From Clostridia bacterium (GTDB lineage Bacteria; Bacillota; Clostridia; TANB77; CAG-508), in the NCBI GenBank assembly GCA_022790975.1, contig JAAVYF010000028.1:1-43264 (forward strand): a stretch of 43,264 nt of DNA, in the 5' to 3' direction. The notes beneath the pieces are model-generated. The model worked only from the letters and a program-made list of their open reading frames with translations, was not told the origin of the DNA and did no database searches. Positions 29,843 to 38,551 of this stretch are shown one piece after another; the first letter of the stretch is position 1, and the number at the start of each line of letters is the position of its first letter. A program made the translations under genes and the position numbers.

Positions 29843-30724
29843 TTATATATTTGCAAAAATTACTCTATCGTTTCCTGATAAATCTTTTAAGCATTTAATA
29901 TTTTTATATTTTTCTTTTTTTAATATTTTCATAACATTTTCTTTTTGATTGTATCCTATTTCAAAAAATAACATACCATTTAGTGTTAAATAGTCTTTAG
30001 CAAATTTGGAAATTTTTCTATAAAAGTCCAAACCATCAATTCCTCCATCTAATGCTAATTTAGGTTCATTTTGAACTTCTATATCAAGTTTAGATATTAT
30101 ATTAGTTTCTATATATGGCGGATTTGAAACTATAACATCAAATTTACCATTTATATTTTCAAATAAATTAGACTCTATAAACTCTATTTTTACTTTATTA
30201 TTTACAGCATTCTTTATAGCCACTTTTAAAGCTGGTTTACTTATATCAGAACCAAAAACTTTTGAAAATTTTAAAATTTTCGCTAAAGAAATTGCAATAG
30301 CTCCACTGCCTGTACATAAATCTAAAATTTTTGGTTCCTTTAATAATGGTATATTTATATTTTCAAAAATCTTTATATTTTCTTTTCCTGAAGCGTGTTT
30401 TACATATTTTTCTACTATTTGAACTAAACATTCTGTATCTGGCTGAGGAATTAATACATTTTTATCTACATAAAAATTAAAGCCCATAAATTCTTGGCTT
30501 TTAATTATATATTGAATTGGTTCACCTGAAATTAATCTATTTAAATATTCATAGTATTGCTTTTGCTCTTCAAAAGAAATTTCATCAATATCATGAGTAA
30601 TCAAATATTCTTTAGGCTTATTTAACAAATAAGCCATTAATAATTTAGCTTTTAAGCGACTTTCTTCTATATTCTTTTCTTTTAAAACATATATACCTTC
30701 ATTTAAAATCTCTTTAATTTTCAT
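29843..30724 (-). CDS. prmC: Release-factor glutamine methyltransferase PrmC
   Basis: SAM-dependent enzyme that methylates the GGQ glutamine of release factors, 293 residues. The helical N-terminal domain is followed by the Rossmann domain with ILDLCTGSGAIAISLA and the substrate motif VSNPPYIE. The start is the ATG at 30724. It is followed by whiA after 12 bases. The usual neighbour prfA is not in the window. Confidence 0.94.
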   Translation of the reverse strand: MKIKEILNEGIYVLKEKNIEESRLKAKLLMAYLLNKPKEYLITHDIDEISFEEQKQYYEYLNRLISGEPIQYIIKSQEFMGFNFYVDKNVLIPQPDTECLVQIVEKYVKHASGKENIKIFENINIPLLKEPKILDLCTGSGAIAISLAKILKFSKVFGSDISKPALKVAIKNAVNNKVKIEFIESNLFENINGKFDVIVSNPPYIETNIISKLDIEVQNEPKLALDGGIDGLDFYRKISKFAKDYLTLNGMLFFEIGYNQKENVMKILKKEKYKNIKCLKDLSGNDRVIFANI

Positions 30725-30902
30725 AATTTCTCTCTTAAAAAATATTATTTCTATTTTACCATCTTTTGCTTAAAAAATCAATGTTTTGCAATATTTAAGT
30801 TTTAAAATCTTAATATATAACAAACTAATTTTTATTTAAACTAAGTTTTTAAGTATTATATTTTTTATAAATATAGTATGGATTTCAAAAATTTAATTCA
30901 AA

Positions 30903-31093
30903 TAAAAATCCCCACGTTCAAGCCGTTCTTAAATGAATTTTTAATGGACCTGTACTCACACAGGTGGGTGCCTTCCTAAATGTTCCTGGGTTTCTTACAT
31001 AAATGCAAGCATACACGCCACATCCAGAGATTAAGCTCCCTTATCCAAAACTTGTAGGTTCTAAAAATTCAGTCATTCACGCACTACGCAGGG
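30903..31093 (-). ncRNA. ssrS: Probable 6S RNA
   Basis: A G+C-richer block in an A+T-rich gap, about 185 bases. On the minus strand the ends CCCTGCGU and ACGUGGGG pair over all 8 bp (two G-U), which closes a long hairpin-like RNA. Inside are the blocks GAACCTACA, TTTGGATAAGGGAGCT, AGGCACCCACCTG, and AGAACGGCTTGAACG, which match my memory of clostridial 6S RNAs. A TATAAT lies just before the 5' end and T-rich sequence follows the 3' end. 6S RNA binds SigA-RNA polymerase in stationary phase. The identification is from memory of the family, not from a model search. Confidence 0.68.
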
Positions 31094-31096
31094 AAA

Positions 31097-31102
31097 ATTA
31101 TA
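31097..31102 (-). promoter_or_regulatory. -10 box of the 6S RNA
   Basis: A consensus TATAAT on the minus strand, about six bases before the likely 5' end. I see no good -35 box. Confidence 0.45.
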
Positions 31103-31385
31103 TTCAATTTTTTATTGATTAGATTATTATCCAATCTTTATAATTATATTACCATATTATTATGCATATTTCAAATTTAAAATATTCCAAATTTCATAAT
31201 TAATATCAATTATATTCAATTTAATTTATATATACTTCTCTTTCTTTAATATTTCTTATTTGCAATTCTATTTAATTATTGATAAAATAAATTTTTGAAT
31301 TAGTAATTATTAGATAATTGTTTGCTGGTAGATACTAATAGTAAATTTAATCACTTATATATTTTGAAAAATTTTTTATTTAATA
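31103..31385. other. A+T-rich intergenic stretch
   Basis: About 280 bases between the 6S RNA and the radical SAM gene. I see no open frame, hairpin or repeat worth naming. Confidence 0.5.
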
Positions 31386-32288
31386 TTAGCTATCTAAGTC
31401 AAAATCAGGAACATATTTTTCTTCATTTTCTTCTAAATACTGAATATACCCATTTTTCAAATTAAGTGAATATACAAAATTTTCAATATCTTCAAATTCT
31501 TCTTGTGTTAATTTTCGATTTATATCAGATATTTCTGATGCTTTATAACTTGGAAAATATTGTGCCATAATACTAACATTTATATCTTTTGATAAATTAT
31601 TTTTTATCCATTTTAATACTTGTTTACTATTTTGAATATGATTTGGAAGAACTAAATGTCTAATTATAATTCCTTTTTTTAGCATTTTATCTTCATCATA
31701 AATATTTTTAGGAGCTTGTCTTATCATCTCTTTTATTACTTCTTTTGCTATTTCAAAATAATTTGAAGCATTTGAAATAGATACAGCTAATTCTTCATAA
31801 TAATATTTAAAATCTGGTAAATATATATCTACATAATTTTCTAACAGTTTTAATGAATCTATATTTTCATAGCCACTAGAATTATATACTATTGGAATAT
31901 TTAATCCATTAGATTTAGCTATTTTTAATGCCTCTATTATCTGAGGAATGTACATAAAACCAGTAACTAAATTTATATTATTTGCACCTTGATTTTGAAG
32001 TTCTATCATTTTATTAGCTAGTTCTTCTATTGTTATTTCTTTTCCAAGTCCTTCTTGACTTATTTTATAATTTTGGCAAAATTTGCATCTTAAATTACAA
32101 CCTGTAAAAAATATTGTACCAGAACCAAATATTCCACTAATACAAGGTTCCTCAAAAAAATGCAGACATGCTTTTGCAATTTTAATATTTGAACCTGCTT
32201 TACAAAAACCCATTTCTCCATTTAATCTATTTACTTTGCAATTTCTAGGACAAAGCCTACATTCTTCTAAAAATTTTATATTTTTCAT
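31386..32288 (-). CDS. PflA-like radical SAM protein (PflX/COG1313 type)
   Basis: 300 residues. Two cysteines open the protein (CRLCPRNCKVN), followed by the radical SAM motif CNLRCKFC near residue 78 and a TIM-barrel-like core (NINLVTGFMYIPQIIEAL). This is the PflX/COG1313 family, related to activating enzymes of glycyl-radical proteins, with unproven targets. No glycyl-radical enzyme is nearby. The ATG at 32288 lies a few bases after AAGGGATAA. Confidence 0.82.
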   Translation of the reverse strand: MKNIKFLEECRLCPRNCKVNRLNGEMGFCKAGSNIKIAKACLHFFEEPCISGIFGSGTIFFTGCNLRCKFCQNYKISQEGLGKEITIEELANKMIELQNQGANNINLVTGFMYIPQIIEALKIAKSNGLNIPIVYNSSGYENIDSLKLLENYVDIYLPDFKYYYEELAVSISNASNYFEIAKEVIKEMIRQAPKNIYDEDKMLKKGIIIRHLVLPNHIQNSKQVLKWIKNNLSKDINVSIMAQYFPSYKASEISDINRKLTQEEFEDIENFVYSLNLKNGYIQYLEENEEKYVPDFDLDS

Positions 32289-32546
32289 TTCATTATCCCT
32301 TATGGTATTTATAATTTAAAATTTATTTATTTTTTCTATTTTATACATATATGAAAGATTTTTCAAACATTTTATTTTTTATGTTAGAAAGTTTTAATTT
32401 TATATACTAATTACTTAAACATTCCTTTGATTATGTATATATATTTTTATATCATAAATTTAATTATAAAACTTAGCCTATATTAGAATTACAATTAATT
32501 ATAAAATATTTCTTATATTAAAAATTTGTCTTACTATATAAAAAAG

Positions 32547-32650
32547 TATATTATATAATTTTTTATACTTATCACATACATTAATTTGAAAAATTTATTT
32601 TAACATATCCTTTAAATAGCTGTGAGCCATACAAAAAATTATATAATATA
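32547..32650. repeat. Inverted-repeat element B in the gap before sigK
   Basis: An 18-base arm (32547-32564, TATATTATATAATTTTTT) is perfectly repeated in reverse complement at 32633-32650. It shares TTATATAATTTTTT with the similar element at 34697-34830. The rest of 32289-32762 is A+T-rich with no gene I can see. This may be a MITE-like repeat or only an A+T-rich hairpin. Confidence 0.5.
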
Positions 32651-32762
32651 CCATTTAGCATATTTTAAAAAAATTCTAAAACTTAAATTTTACTTTTATA
32701 TAACCAAAAAAACTTCTTAATTTATCTAAAATAAAATTTTTATATAGTATAAAATATCATTT

Positions 32763-33463
32763 TTATTCTTGAATTTCTTTGCTAAGTTTTCCAATTGCTT
32801 TAGTTTCAATCCTTGATACATATGAACGACTAATATTTAAAAGTTTTGCAATTTCTTTTTGAGTCTTAGGTTTACTTCCATCCAGTCCAAATCTCATTTC
32901 TAATATTACTTTTTCTCTATCTTGCAAAATATATTTCATTTTATCATAAAGTTCTTTTATTTTAAATTTCATATCAACAGCATCTTCTATATTTTTTTCG
33001 TCATTTTCTAAAACCTCTTGAAGAGTTACTATATTATCATCCTTATCTTTACCTATTGGTTCATTCAAATATACTTCTTGATTTTGTTTTTTACTTGCTC
33101 TCATAAACATTAGAATTTCATTCTCAATACATTTTGCAGTATATGTAGCAAGTTTTATATTTTTATCTGGATTAAAACTATTAATTCCTTTAATTAAACC
33201 TATTGTACCAATTGAAATTAAATCATCTTGATCTACATTTGACCATGCATATTTTTTACACACATGAGCTACTAGTCTTAAATTTCTTTCTATTAAAACC
33301 TTCTTTGCTTCTTCATTTCCTTCCTTTAACTTTTGTATATATGTCTGTTCTTCTTCATGAGACAATGGCTCTGGAAAAAGATTACTGCTTCCGTATGTAT
33401 CCGTATGCCTAGTATTGCAATTTTTAAAAAGCTCACAATACTGGCTATTGATATAACTAGCAA
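32763..33463 (-). CDS. sigK: Sporulation sigma factor SigK, read through two C-GGA shift sites
   Basis: The late mother-cell sigma factor, 232 residues. The core has NLRLVAHVCKKY, region 2 (DLISIGTIGLIKGINSF, LATYTAKCIENEILMFMR) and region 4 (REKVILEMRFGL, TQKEIAKLLNISRSYVSRIE). The frame seen without shifts begins only at LSHEEEQ. Reading from a TTG at 33463 behind AAGGAGGAG gives a hydrophobic pro-sequence (IVSFLKIAILGI). It then meets ATA-CGG twice, ten bases apart. Skipping the C at 33403 and at 33393 gives ILGIGYIGSSNLFPEPLSHEEEQ, the pro-SigK N-terminus with its FPxPL block. If only the first shift occurs, translation stops three codons later. The gene is continuous, with no skin element. 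Confidence 0.93.
33390..33393 (-). other. Second C-GGA +1 shift site in sigK
   Basis: The codon before is ATA. CGG-A is read as GGA (Gly) in GYI-G-SSNLFPEPL. Without it a TAA follows after CGG-AAG-CAG. Confidence 0.9.
33400..33403 (-). other. First C-GGA +1 shift site in sigK
   Basis: The codon before is ATA. CGG-A is read as GGA (Gly) in ILGI-G-YI. Only three codons separate it from the second site. Confidence 0.87.
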
Positions 33464-33493
33464 ACTATCTCCTCCTTAAATTTCAATATATTC

Positions 33494-33520
33494 TAGTATA
33501 TGAAATTAAAATTCAATAGT
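33494..33520 (-). promoter_or_regulatory. SigK-type promoter upstream of sigK
   Basis: On the minus strand AC (33519-33520), 16 bases, then CATATACTA (33494-33502). This fits the SigK consensus AC-N16-CATANNNTA exactly. SigE promoters have a similar -10, so either factor could use it. It lies about 30 bases before the start. Confidence 0.55.
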
Positions 33521-33557
33521 GCCTGGCTAAACAATAAAATTTTATTAAAATATAAAA

Positions 33558-33585
33558 AGATTATTCAAGCCAAACTGAATAACCT
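33558..33585 (-). terminator. Terminator of the mreB-like gene
   Basis: AGATTATTCA and TGAATAACCT pair over about 10 bp (one G-U on the minus strand), and TTTTTATATTTT follows. It starts about 10 bases past the stop. Confidence 0.75.
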
Positions 33586-33594
33586 TTAATTTAA

Positions 33595-34594
33595 TTATCT
33601 CCTACTATTTCTATCCATACTATCTAAACTATCTAAAGCTTTACCTGTTCCAATAGCTACACATGAAATTGCATCTTCTGCTATCATTACATTTATACCT
33701 GTTTTTTCTTGCAATAATTTATCTAAACCATCAACCAAACAACCTCCACCTGTCATATAAATACCTTTATCACTTATATCTGCTGCAAGTTCTGGTGGTG
33801 TTCTTTCTAATACTGAATGAACAGCATCTACTATCATCATAGCAGGCTCTTCTAATGATTCCATTATTTCACTTGAATAAATTGTTATAGTTTTTGGAAG
33901 TCCAGTAGATAAATCTCTTCCTCTAACATCCATTTCCATATCTTGAAATTTAGGATAAACACATCCTATTCCAACTTTTAATTCTTCTGCTGTTCTTTCT
34001 CCTATTATTACATTATGTTTTTTCTTAATATATTTTACTATATATTCATCAAATTTATCTCCTGCTATTTTTAGTGATGAACTAACAACAGAACCTCCAA
34101 GTGAAATAACTGCTATATCTGTTGTTCCTCCTCCTATATCTACTATCATATTTCCGACATGGTTTTGATATATCTATTCCTGCACCTATTGCAGCTGCTA
34201 TTGGTTCTTCTATTAAATAAACTTTTCTAGCTCCTGCATTAGAAGCAGCATCTATTACAGCTTTTTTTTCTACTTCTGTAACTATTGAGGGAATACAAAT
34301 CATGATTCTTGGAGTAAATAAAAATTTTTTTCCGACTTTTCCAATAAAATATTTTAACATTTTTTCTGTTACTGTATAATCTGAAATAACTCCATCTCTT
34401 AATGGTCTTGTAGCAACTATATTACCAGGAGTTCTTCCAAGCATACGTCTAGCTTCATGACCAATTGCAACAACATCTCCACTAATATTATTTACTGCAA
34501 CAACTGAAGGCTCTCTTAAAACTATTCCTTTTCCTTTAACATATGCAATTACAGTAGCTGTACCTAAGTCAATTCCAATATCTTGTCCAAACAT
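33595..34594 (-). CDS. Actin-like rod-shape protein MreB/Mbl, read through one C-GGA shift site
   Basis: Bacterial actin that guides side-wall synthesis, 332 residues, normal length. Phosphate-1 is IGIDLGTATVIAYV at the N-terminus. Then come RPLRDGVISDY, IPSIVTEVEKKAV and LIEEPIAAAIGAGIDISKPC. There the frame reads TGT-CGG-AAA. Skipping the C at 34156 gives [23 protein letters not shown], the phosphate-2 block, and the normal C-terminus with MTGGGCLVDGLD. The start is the ATG at 34594 behind GAGAGGTG. The sequence is closest to the Mbl/MreBH group, so it may be one of several paralogues. No mreCD genes follow. Confidence 0.95.
34153..34156 (-). other. C-GGA +1 shift site in the mreB-like gene
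   Basis: The codon before is TGT. CGG-A is read as GGA (Gly) in [14 protein letters not shown]. In the same gene near 34331, GTC-GGA holds the same four bases across a codon boundary and needs no shift. Confidence 0.95.
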
Positions 34595-34696
34595 CAATAA
34601 AGTTCACCTCTCACATTTTTGTTTTTTACATTTTCGTTACGATTATATTACACATATTCAAAAAATACAACCCCTAATTTCTAAATTATGTTTTGA

Positions 34697-34830
34697 AGTG
34701 CTTTAAAAATATTTATATTACTCAAAAATATAGTGCGTTATATAATTTTTTATTTAGTAAAACCTCCATTAGCTTTTCAATTGGTTACTTAATAAATCTA
34801 TAAAAAATTATATATCATATTTAAAGCACT
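34697..34830. repeat. Nested inverted-repeat element A
   Basis: Outer arms AGTGCTTTAAA (34697-34707) and TTTAAAGCACT (34820-34830) enclose inner 15-base arms (34739-34753 and 34800-34814, TATATAATTTTTTAT). In between lie weaker pairs (ATTTAGTAA, TTACTTAATAAAT). The whole 134 bases can fold into one long hairpin. It shares its inner core with element B near sigK. It fills most of the 34595-34900 gap. Confidence 0.55.
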
Positions 34831-34900
34831 CTCTATAACAAAAATTAAAAACTAATTTTTTTGTATAGTTTATCAAACAATTAAATAAATATCTTGTAAA

Positions 34901-35327
34901 CTAAAATATATTTCCCCATAAAACTTTTTGTTTTTGACTTAAATGTTTTAATAAAAACTGAGCTTCTGTAATTGACTGCCTAGCATCACCGATATTCTTC
35001 AATTTTTACTTGTTTTTCAAGAATATTAAGTTTATCTCCTATTTTTTCAATCTCATCATGTTCAATATAAAAAGCTAAAACTTTTTGATATGTTTCCCAT
35101 TTTTTTACAATATCTTTAGAATAATCTTCTATATCTTCTTCTGAATTTTCTTTATCATAATTACCTTCTTCATTTTCATCTATAGTATTTATCATTTCAT
35201 CTAGTGAAATAAGTTTTAAATTTATATCATTTAAATCATTATTAGTAATTTTTTCAAAAATAATATCAAAAATTATGACAATAATAATAATTATTATTGA
35301 AGCAATAAGTTGTTTGTATTCTTTCAT
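34901..35327 (-). CDS. DUF4363 family protein, read through one C-GGT shift site
   Basis: 141 residues with one N-terminal membrane helix (LIASIIIIIIVIIFDIIF) and a helical outer domain rich in Asp and Glu. The start is the ATG at 35327, which overlaps the DUF421 stop as ATGA. Near the end the frame reads TAT-CGG-TGA, which would stop there. Skipping the C at 34991 gives EEYGDARQSITEAQFLLKHL and ends ...LWGNIF, the typical end of DUF4363 proteins. DUF4363 and DUF421 genes are regularly paired in spore-forming Firmicutes. The role is unknown. It is the second site whose fourth base is T. Confidence 0.85.
34988..34991 (-). other. C-GGT +1 shift site in the DUF4363 gene
   Basis: The codon before is TAT. 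CGG-T is read as GGT (Gly) in EEY-G-DARQSI. Unshifted, the protein stops at once at TGA, 29 residues short. Confidence 0.82.
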
Positions 35328-36005
35328 TTTACTTTTCCCATCCTTTTTTGACAATAAATTTCACCATTTCCATTTAAAGTTACTACTAAAGCTTCTTCTG
35401 GTTTCATATTAAATTTTCCCACTTCTTTTTCTAACCATTTCTTATCTTTAGAAATCTTATGCAAATTATCTTCAAGTATCACACCATCTATAACTAAATC
35501 ATATGGAAGTCCAGAATATTCAGCTTTAATATTCATATCTTCTAAAGTTACTCCTCGTTTCTCAGGCTTTGGAATAACCGTAATTTGCCCACTTGTTTCT
35601 AAAATTGCATATTCAACTTCACCTAAATCAAAAATATTATTTCCTCTTAATCTTTCTTGAAGCTCATTAATTGTAAAACTTTCTCTTATCAAAACCTGTT
35701 CATCGATTTTTCCTCTATAAATTAAAATAGATGGCTTTCCACATAAGATTTCTCTACAGCGTAAACTTTTCATATTAAAAAATGAAATAAGTAAATGCAT
35801 AATTAAAAGTGAAAGAATTGGAACAACACCATAATAAATTGGAACTCCGCGGTGTTGCCATTGGAGTAGCTGCTAAATCAGCTATCATAATTGAAATTGC
35901 AAGTTCAAATGGCTGAAGCTGTCCAATTTCTCTTTTTCCCATAAATCTCATAACAATTAAAACTAAAAGATATAAAACTATTGATCTTATTAAAGTTAAT
36001 AACAT
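35324..36005 (-). CDS. DUF421 (YetF/YcaP-like) membrane protein, read through one C-GGA shift site
   Basis: 226 residues. Three membrane helices at the N-terminus (LIRSIVLYLLVLIVMRFMGK, the ELAISIMIADLAA segment, and one after the shift) are followed by the cytoplasmic DUF421 domain (SLRCREILCGKPSILIYRGKI, FTINELQERLRGNNIFDLGEVEYAILETSG). The frame meets ACA-CCG-CGG-AGT. Skipping the C at 35849 gives ATPGVPIYYGVVPILSLLI and restores helix 3 and the whole domain. The start is the ATG at 36005. It is translationally coupled to the DUF4363 gene. Proteins of this family are linked to spore or envelope functions, but the biochemistry is unclear. Confidence 0.92.
35846..35849 (-). other. C-GGA +1 shift site in the DUF421 gene
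   Basis: The codon before is CCG. CGG-A is read as GGA (Gly) in MATP-G-VPIYYG. Confidence 0.92.
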
Positions 36006-36109
36006 AAATTTTCTCCTATTCTGTTTATTTTTTCTTGTATATTTTTCGCAAAATTATTTAAAATATACTTATATTTGTTTTTTAGAAATATTAAATAGTA
36101 AGAATTTAT

Positions 36110-36140
36110 ATTTAATTTATTTCTAAAAAATAAATTAAAT
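36110..36140. repeat. Perfect 13-bp palindrome between divergent genes
   Basis: ATTTAATTTATTT (36110-36122) and its reverse complement (36128-36140) flank five bases, midway between the divergent DUF421 and 4-helix genes. It could be an operator or a transcript hairpin. Its pure A+T make-up limits the confidence. Confidence 0.35.
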
Positions 36141-36187
36141 TTGTAGGCTAGTTTTTGAAATTATCCTAGGAAAGGAAGAAATTTAAA

Positions 36188-36562
36188 ATGGATACTAATA
36201 ACTCAAAAGCTCAAGATAATGGTGGCATGAGTACATTCGGTCAAATTATAGGCAGATTTATTGTTGCAGCTATTATTCTTGGTATAACAGCATTCTTTAC
36301 ACCTAACTTCTCCATTAGCAATATATGGGCTTTAGGATTAGCAGCTATTGTATTAACAGTAATGGATTATATAATAGTTAAAATTACTGGTCTTCAAGCC
36401 ATTGCATTTGGTAAAGGCTTTGTTGGATTTATTCTAGCAGTAGTAACTTTATATGCAACTCAATTTTTCGTAGCCGGATATTCTATTTCTTGGTTTGCAG
36501 CTATTATTGGTGCTTTAATTTATGGAGTAATTGCATATATTATGCCTGGAGAACAAGAATAA
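36188..36562 (+). CDS. Small four-helix membrane protein
   Basis: 124 residues. A polar N-terminus is followed by four hydrophobic helices (about 20-40, 45-63, 72-92 and 97-117). It resembles the DUF2512/phage-holin-IV-like membrane proteins of spore formers in layout, but I cannot fix the family. It is the first of only two plus-strand genes, with AGGAAAGGAAG upstream and a good terminator behind. Two C-GG strings are TTC-GGT and GCC-GGA and need no shift. Confidence 0.8.
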   Translation: MDTNNSKAQDNGGMSTFGQIIGRFIVAAIILGITAFFTPNFSISNIWALGLAAIVLTVMDYIIVKITGLQAIAFGKGFVGFILAVVTLYATQFFVAGYSISWFAAIIGALIYGVIAYIMPGEQE

Positions 36563-36572
36563 TATTTTTTTA

Positions 36573-36603
36573 AACACTCTTTCTATACTTTAGAAAGAGT
36601 GTT
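36573..36603 (+). terminator. Terminator of the four-helix gene
   Basis: AACACTCTTTCTA and TAGAAAGAGTGTT are perfect 13-bp arms with a 5-base loop, and GATTTTTT follows. It starts 10 bases past the stop. Confidence 0.85.
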
Positions 36604-36652
36604 GATTTTTTATTATTTTTATGATTAAATTTATTAAAATTAAGACAATAGA

Positions 36653-38337
36653 ATGAAAGGATTTAATCAAGTTTTGAAAAAATTAAAAAAATTCTTTTTA
36701 GAAAATAAATTAACATTATATATTGGAATAGTTGTAGTTATAGTTCTTGCTTTACCAATTTTTCGTAATAATATGTTTTTAGGTGATGATTATGAATATC
36801 ATATGGCAAGAATTCAAAGTATTTCAGATTCTATAAAATCTAATATATTTCCTGTAAAAGTTCACAGTCAAATGGCAAATGGTTATGGATATGCTTCAGG
36901 ATTATTTTATCCAAACTTTTTTTTATACATACCAGCTATATTACTAAGCTTAGGATTAAATATAATTAATTCATATAAAATTTTTTTAATACTAATGTTT
37001 ATATTTATGTTTTTTTTGACTTATATATCTCTTCAAAATATTTTTGAAAATAAAAAAATATCTCTTATTGGAACTATATTAATAATGCTTTCAAAAGCAA
37101 TGTCCCTTCACATATATCAAAGATTTGCTTTAGGAGAATTTTTGGGAACAATCTTCATTGCACCCGTAATTTCTGGAATGTATGATTACATATATAAAGA
37201 TTTCAAAAAACCTTATCTCTTATTTTTAGGTTTTTTTGGACTTATAAATTCACATCTTTTAACTACAGCTATTTGTTTAATATTTTGTATTATATATTTT
37301 TTATGTCATCCAATAAAAAGTATTTTTTCTAACCATAAAAAATTTATTAAACTTATTATTGTCGCAACTTTAACAATACTTAGCACTTGTTTTTTCTGGC
37401 TTCCAATGATAGAACAATTACTATCTCAAAAGTTTAACTTTACAAACCAATGGACTGATATTACAAATTTTAAATATAATATTCCAAATCTTTTTGGATT
37501 TAATCATAGATATACTGCTCGGAATTTTACTTGGCATATCTACGCCATTTATATTTATAGGAATTTTTTCTTCAAAAGTAAAACCAGAACATAAATCTTT
37601 TCTAATTTATTCTACAGTTCTTTCTGCTCTTTTACTTTTTAATCCTATATGGAATTTATTAAAAAACATACTTAATTTTATGCAATTTAAATGGAGAGTT
37701 TTAAGTTTTTTAACTGTAATTCTTAGTATATCAATATCTTGCGTAATTCAAGACTCCTTTGAAAATAAAAAATACTTAAATAAAATAACTTTAGCTATTA
37801 TATTATTAGCATCAATTATTTCATCTGTTCAATTTTTAATTTATGAAAACAATCATGGAAGAATTACAGATTTAAATGATTTATATAATAATATGTATTC
37901 AAAAGAAATTTCGCTTGGAGGTGGAAAAGAATACTTACCTATAAATATAAATTACACAGATTTAACAAAACCATTTGAAGCAAAATCTAATTCTCGGAAA
38001 TATTATAAATGTAGAAAAAGAAAATTCTAAATGTATAGTTGAAATTCAAAATTTAGAAAATTCTTATGAAATTCCTATTATTTATTATAAAGGATATAAG
38101 GCAATTTTAGATAATGGAAACAACCAAATTGAATTAAATACAGAAAAATCTAAAAATGGATTAATACTTGTTAATTTGCCAAAAAGCAAAACCAATTCAT
38201 ATGGAAAACTTACTATCTGGTATAATGGAACAAATATCCAAAAACTTAGTTATATAATTTCAATTTTAGCAATAATAATTACAATTTTATTATTTAGTAA
38301 AAATTTTAATTTAACTAAAAAACAAGAAAATAATTAA
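36653..38337 (+). CDS. Polytopic membrane protein (glycosyltransferase-like), read through two C-GGA shift sites
   Basis: 560 residues with about 11 membrane helices and a C-terminal beta-rich outer domain ending in one more helix. The N-terminal block FLGDDYEYHMARIQSI and NGYGYASGLFYPNFFLYIPA resembles the membrane family named after a 6-pyruvoyl-tetrahydropterin-synthase-related domain, which looks like GT-C glycosyltransferases (Asp-Asp after helix 1). Two sites break it. At 37520, GCT-CGG-A becomes NHRYTAGILLGISTPFIF. At 37995, TCT-CGG-A becomes AKSNSGNIINVEKENSKCIV. Three apparent overlapping open frames are thus one gene. No clear ribosome binding site precedes the ATG. The substrate is unknown; a lipid-linked sugar is likely. 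Confidence 0.85.
37520..37523 (+). other. First C-GGA +1 shift site in the membrane glycosyltransferase-like gene
   Basis: The codon before is GCT. CGG-A is read as GGA (Gly) in RYTA-G-ILLGIS, codon 290. It is one of two sites on the plus strand. Confidence 0.82.
37995..37998 (+). other. Second C-GGA +1 shift site in the membrane glycosyltransferase-like gene
   Basis: The codon before is TCT. CGG-A is read as GGA (Gly) in SNS-G-NIINVEKEN. The unshifted frame stops after 12 more codons. Confidence 0.84.
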
Positions 38338-38390
38338 TTTTAATAAGTTTAATTTTTCTAATATATTAAAATAAATTATTTATTAACTAA

Positions 38391-38435
38391 AAATACATCT
38401 CAATCATTAAATTTACTAACATTTGAGATGTATTT
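38391..38435. terminator. Two-way terminator between convergent genes
   Basis: AAATACATCTCAA (38391-38403) and TTGAGATGTATTT (38423-38435) are perfect 13-bp arms, with A runs before and T runs after. It lies between the plus-strand membrane gene and glmU on the minus strand. Confidence 0.8.
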
Positions 38436-38551
38436 TATTTAAAATTTATATTTTATAGTTTATAATTTACAGATTATAGACTATAATTTATGATTTATAT
38501 TTAGTAATTTGTATCTATAGTTTTATAAATAACTCTTCTATTCTTTTACTA

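Noticed and set aside
30903..31093. tmRNA, RNase P RNA or a riboswitch
   Set aside because: There is no CCA end or tRNA-like part, it is too short for RNase P, and no gene lies directly behind it; 6S RNA fits the size, the closing stem and the inner blocks better.
33203..33412. A plus-strand gene opposite sigK
   Set aside because: It has no start signal or recognisable product, and the minus-strand frame is clearly SigK.
33463..33600. A skin-type recombination site interrupting sigK
   Set aside because: With the two shifts the gene is continuous from the TTG to the stop, so no insertion element is needed to explain the broken frame.
37494..38337. Separate genes starting at internal ATG codons at 37494 and 37975
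   Set aside because: They lack ribosome binding sites and are pieces of one membrane protein joined at C-GGA.
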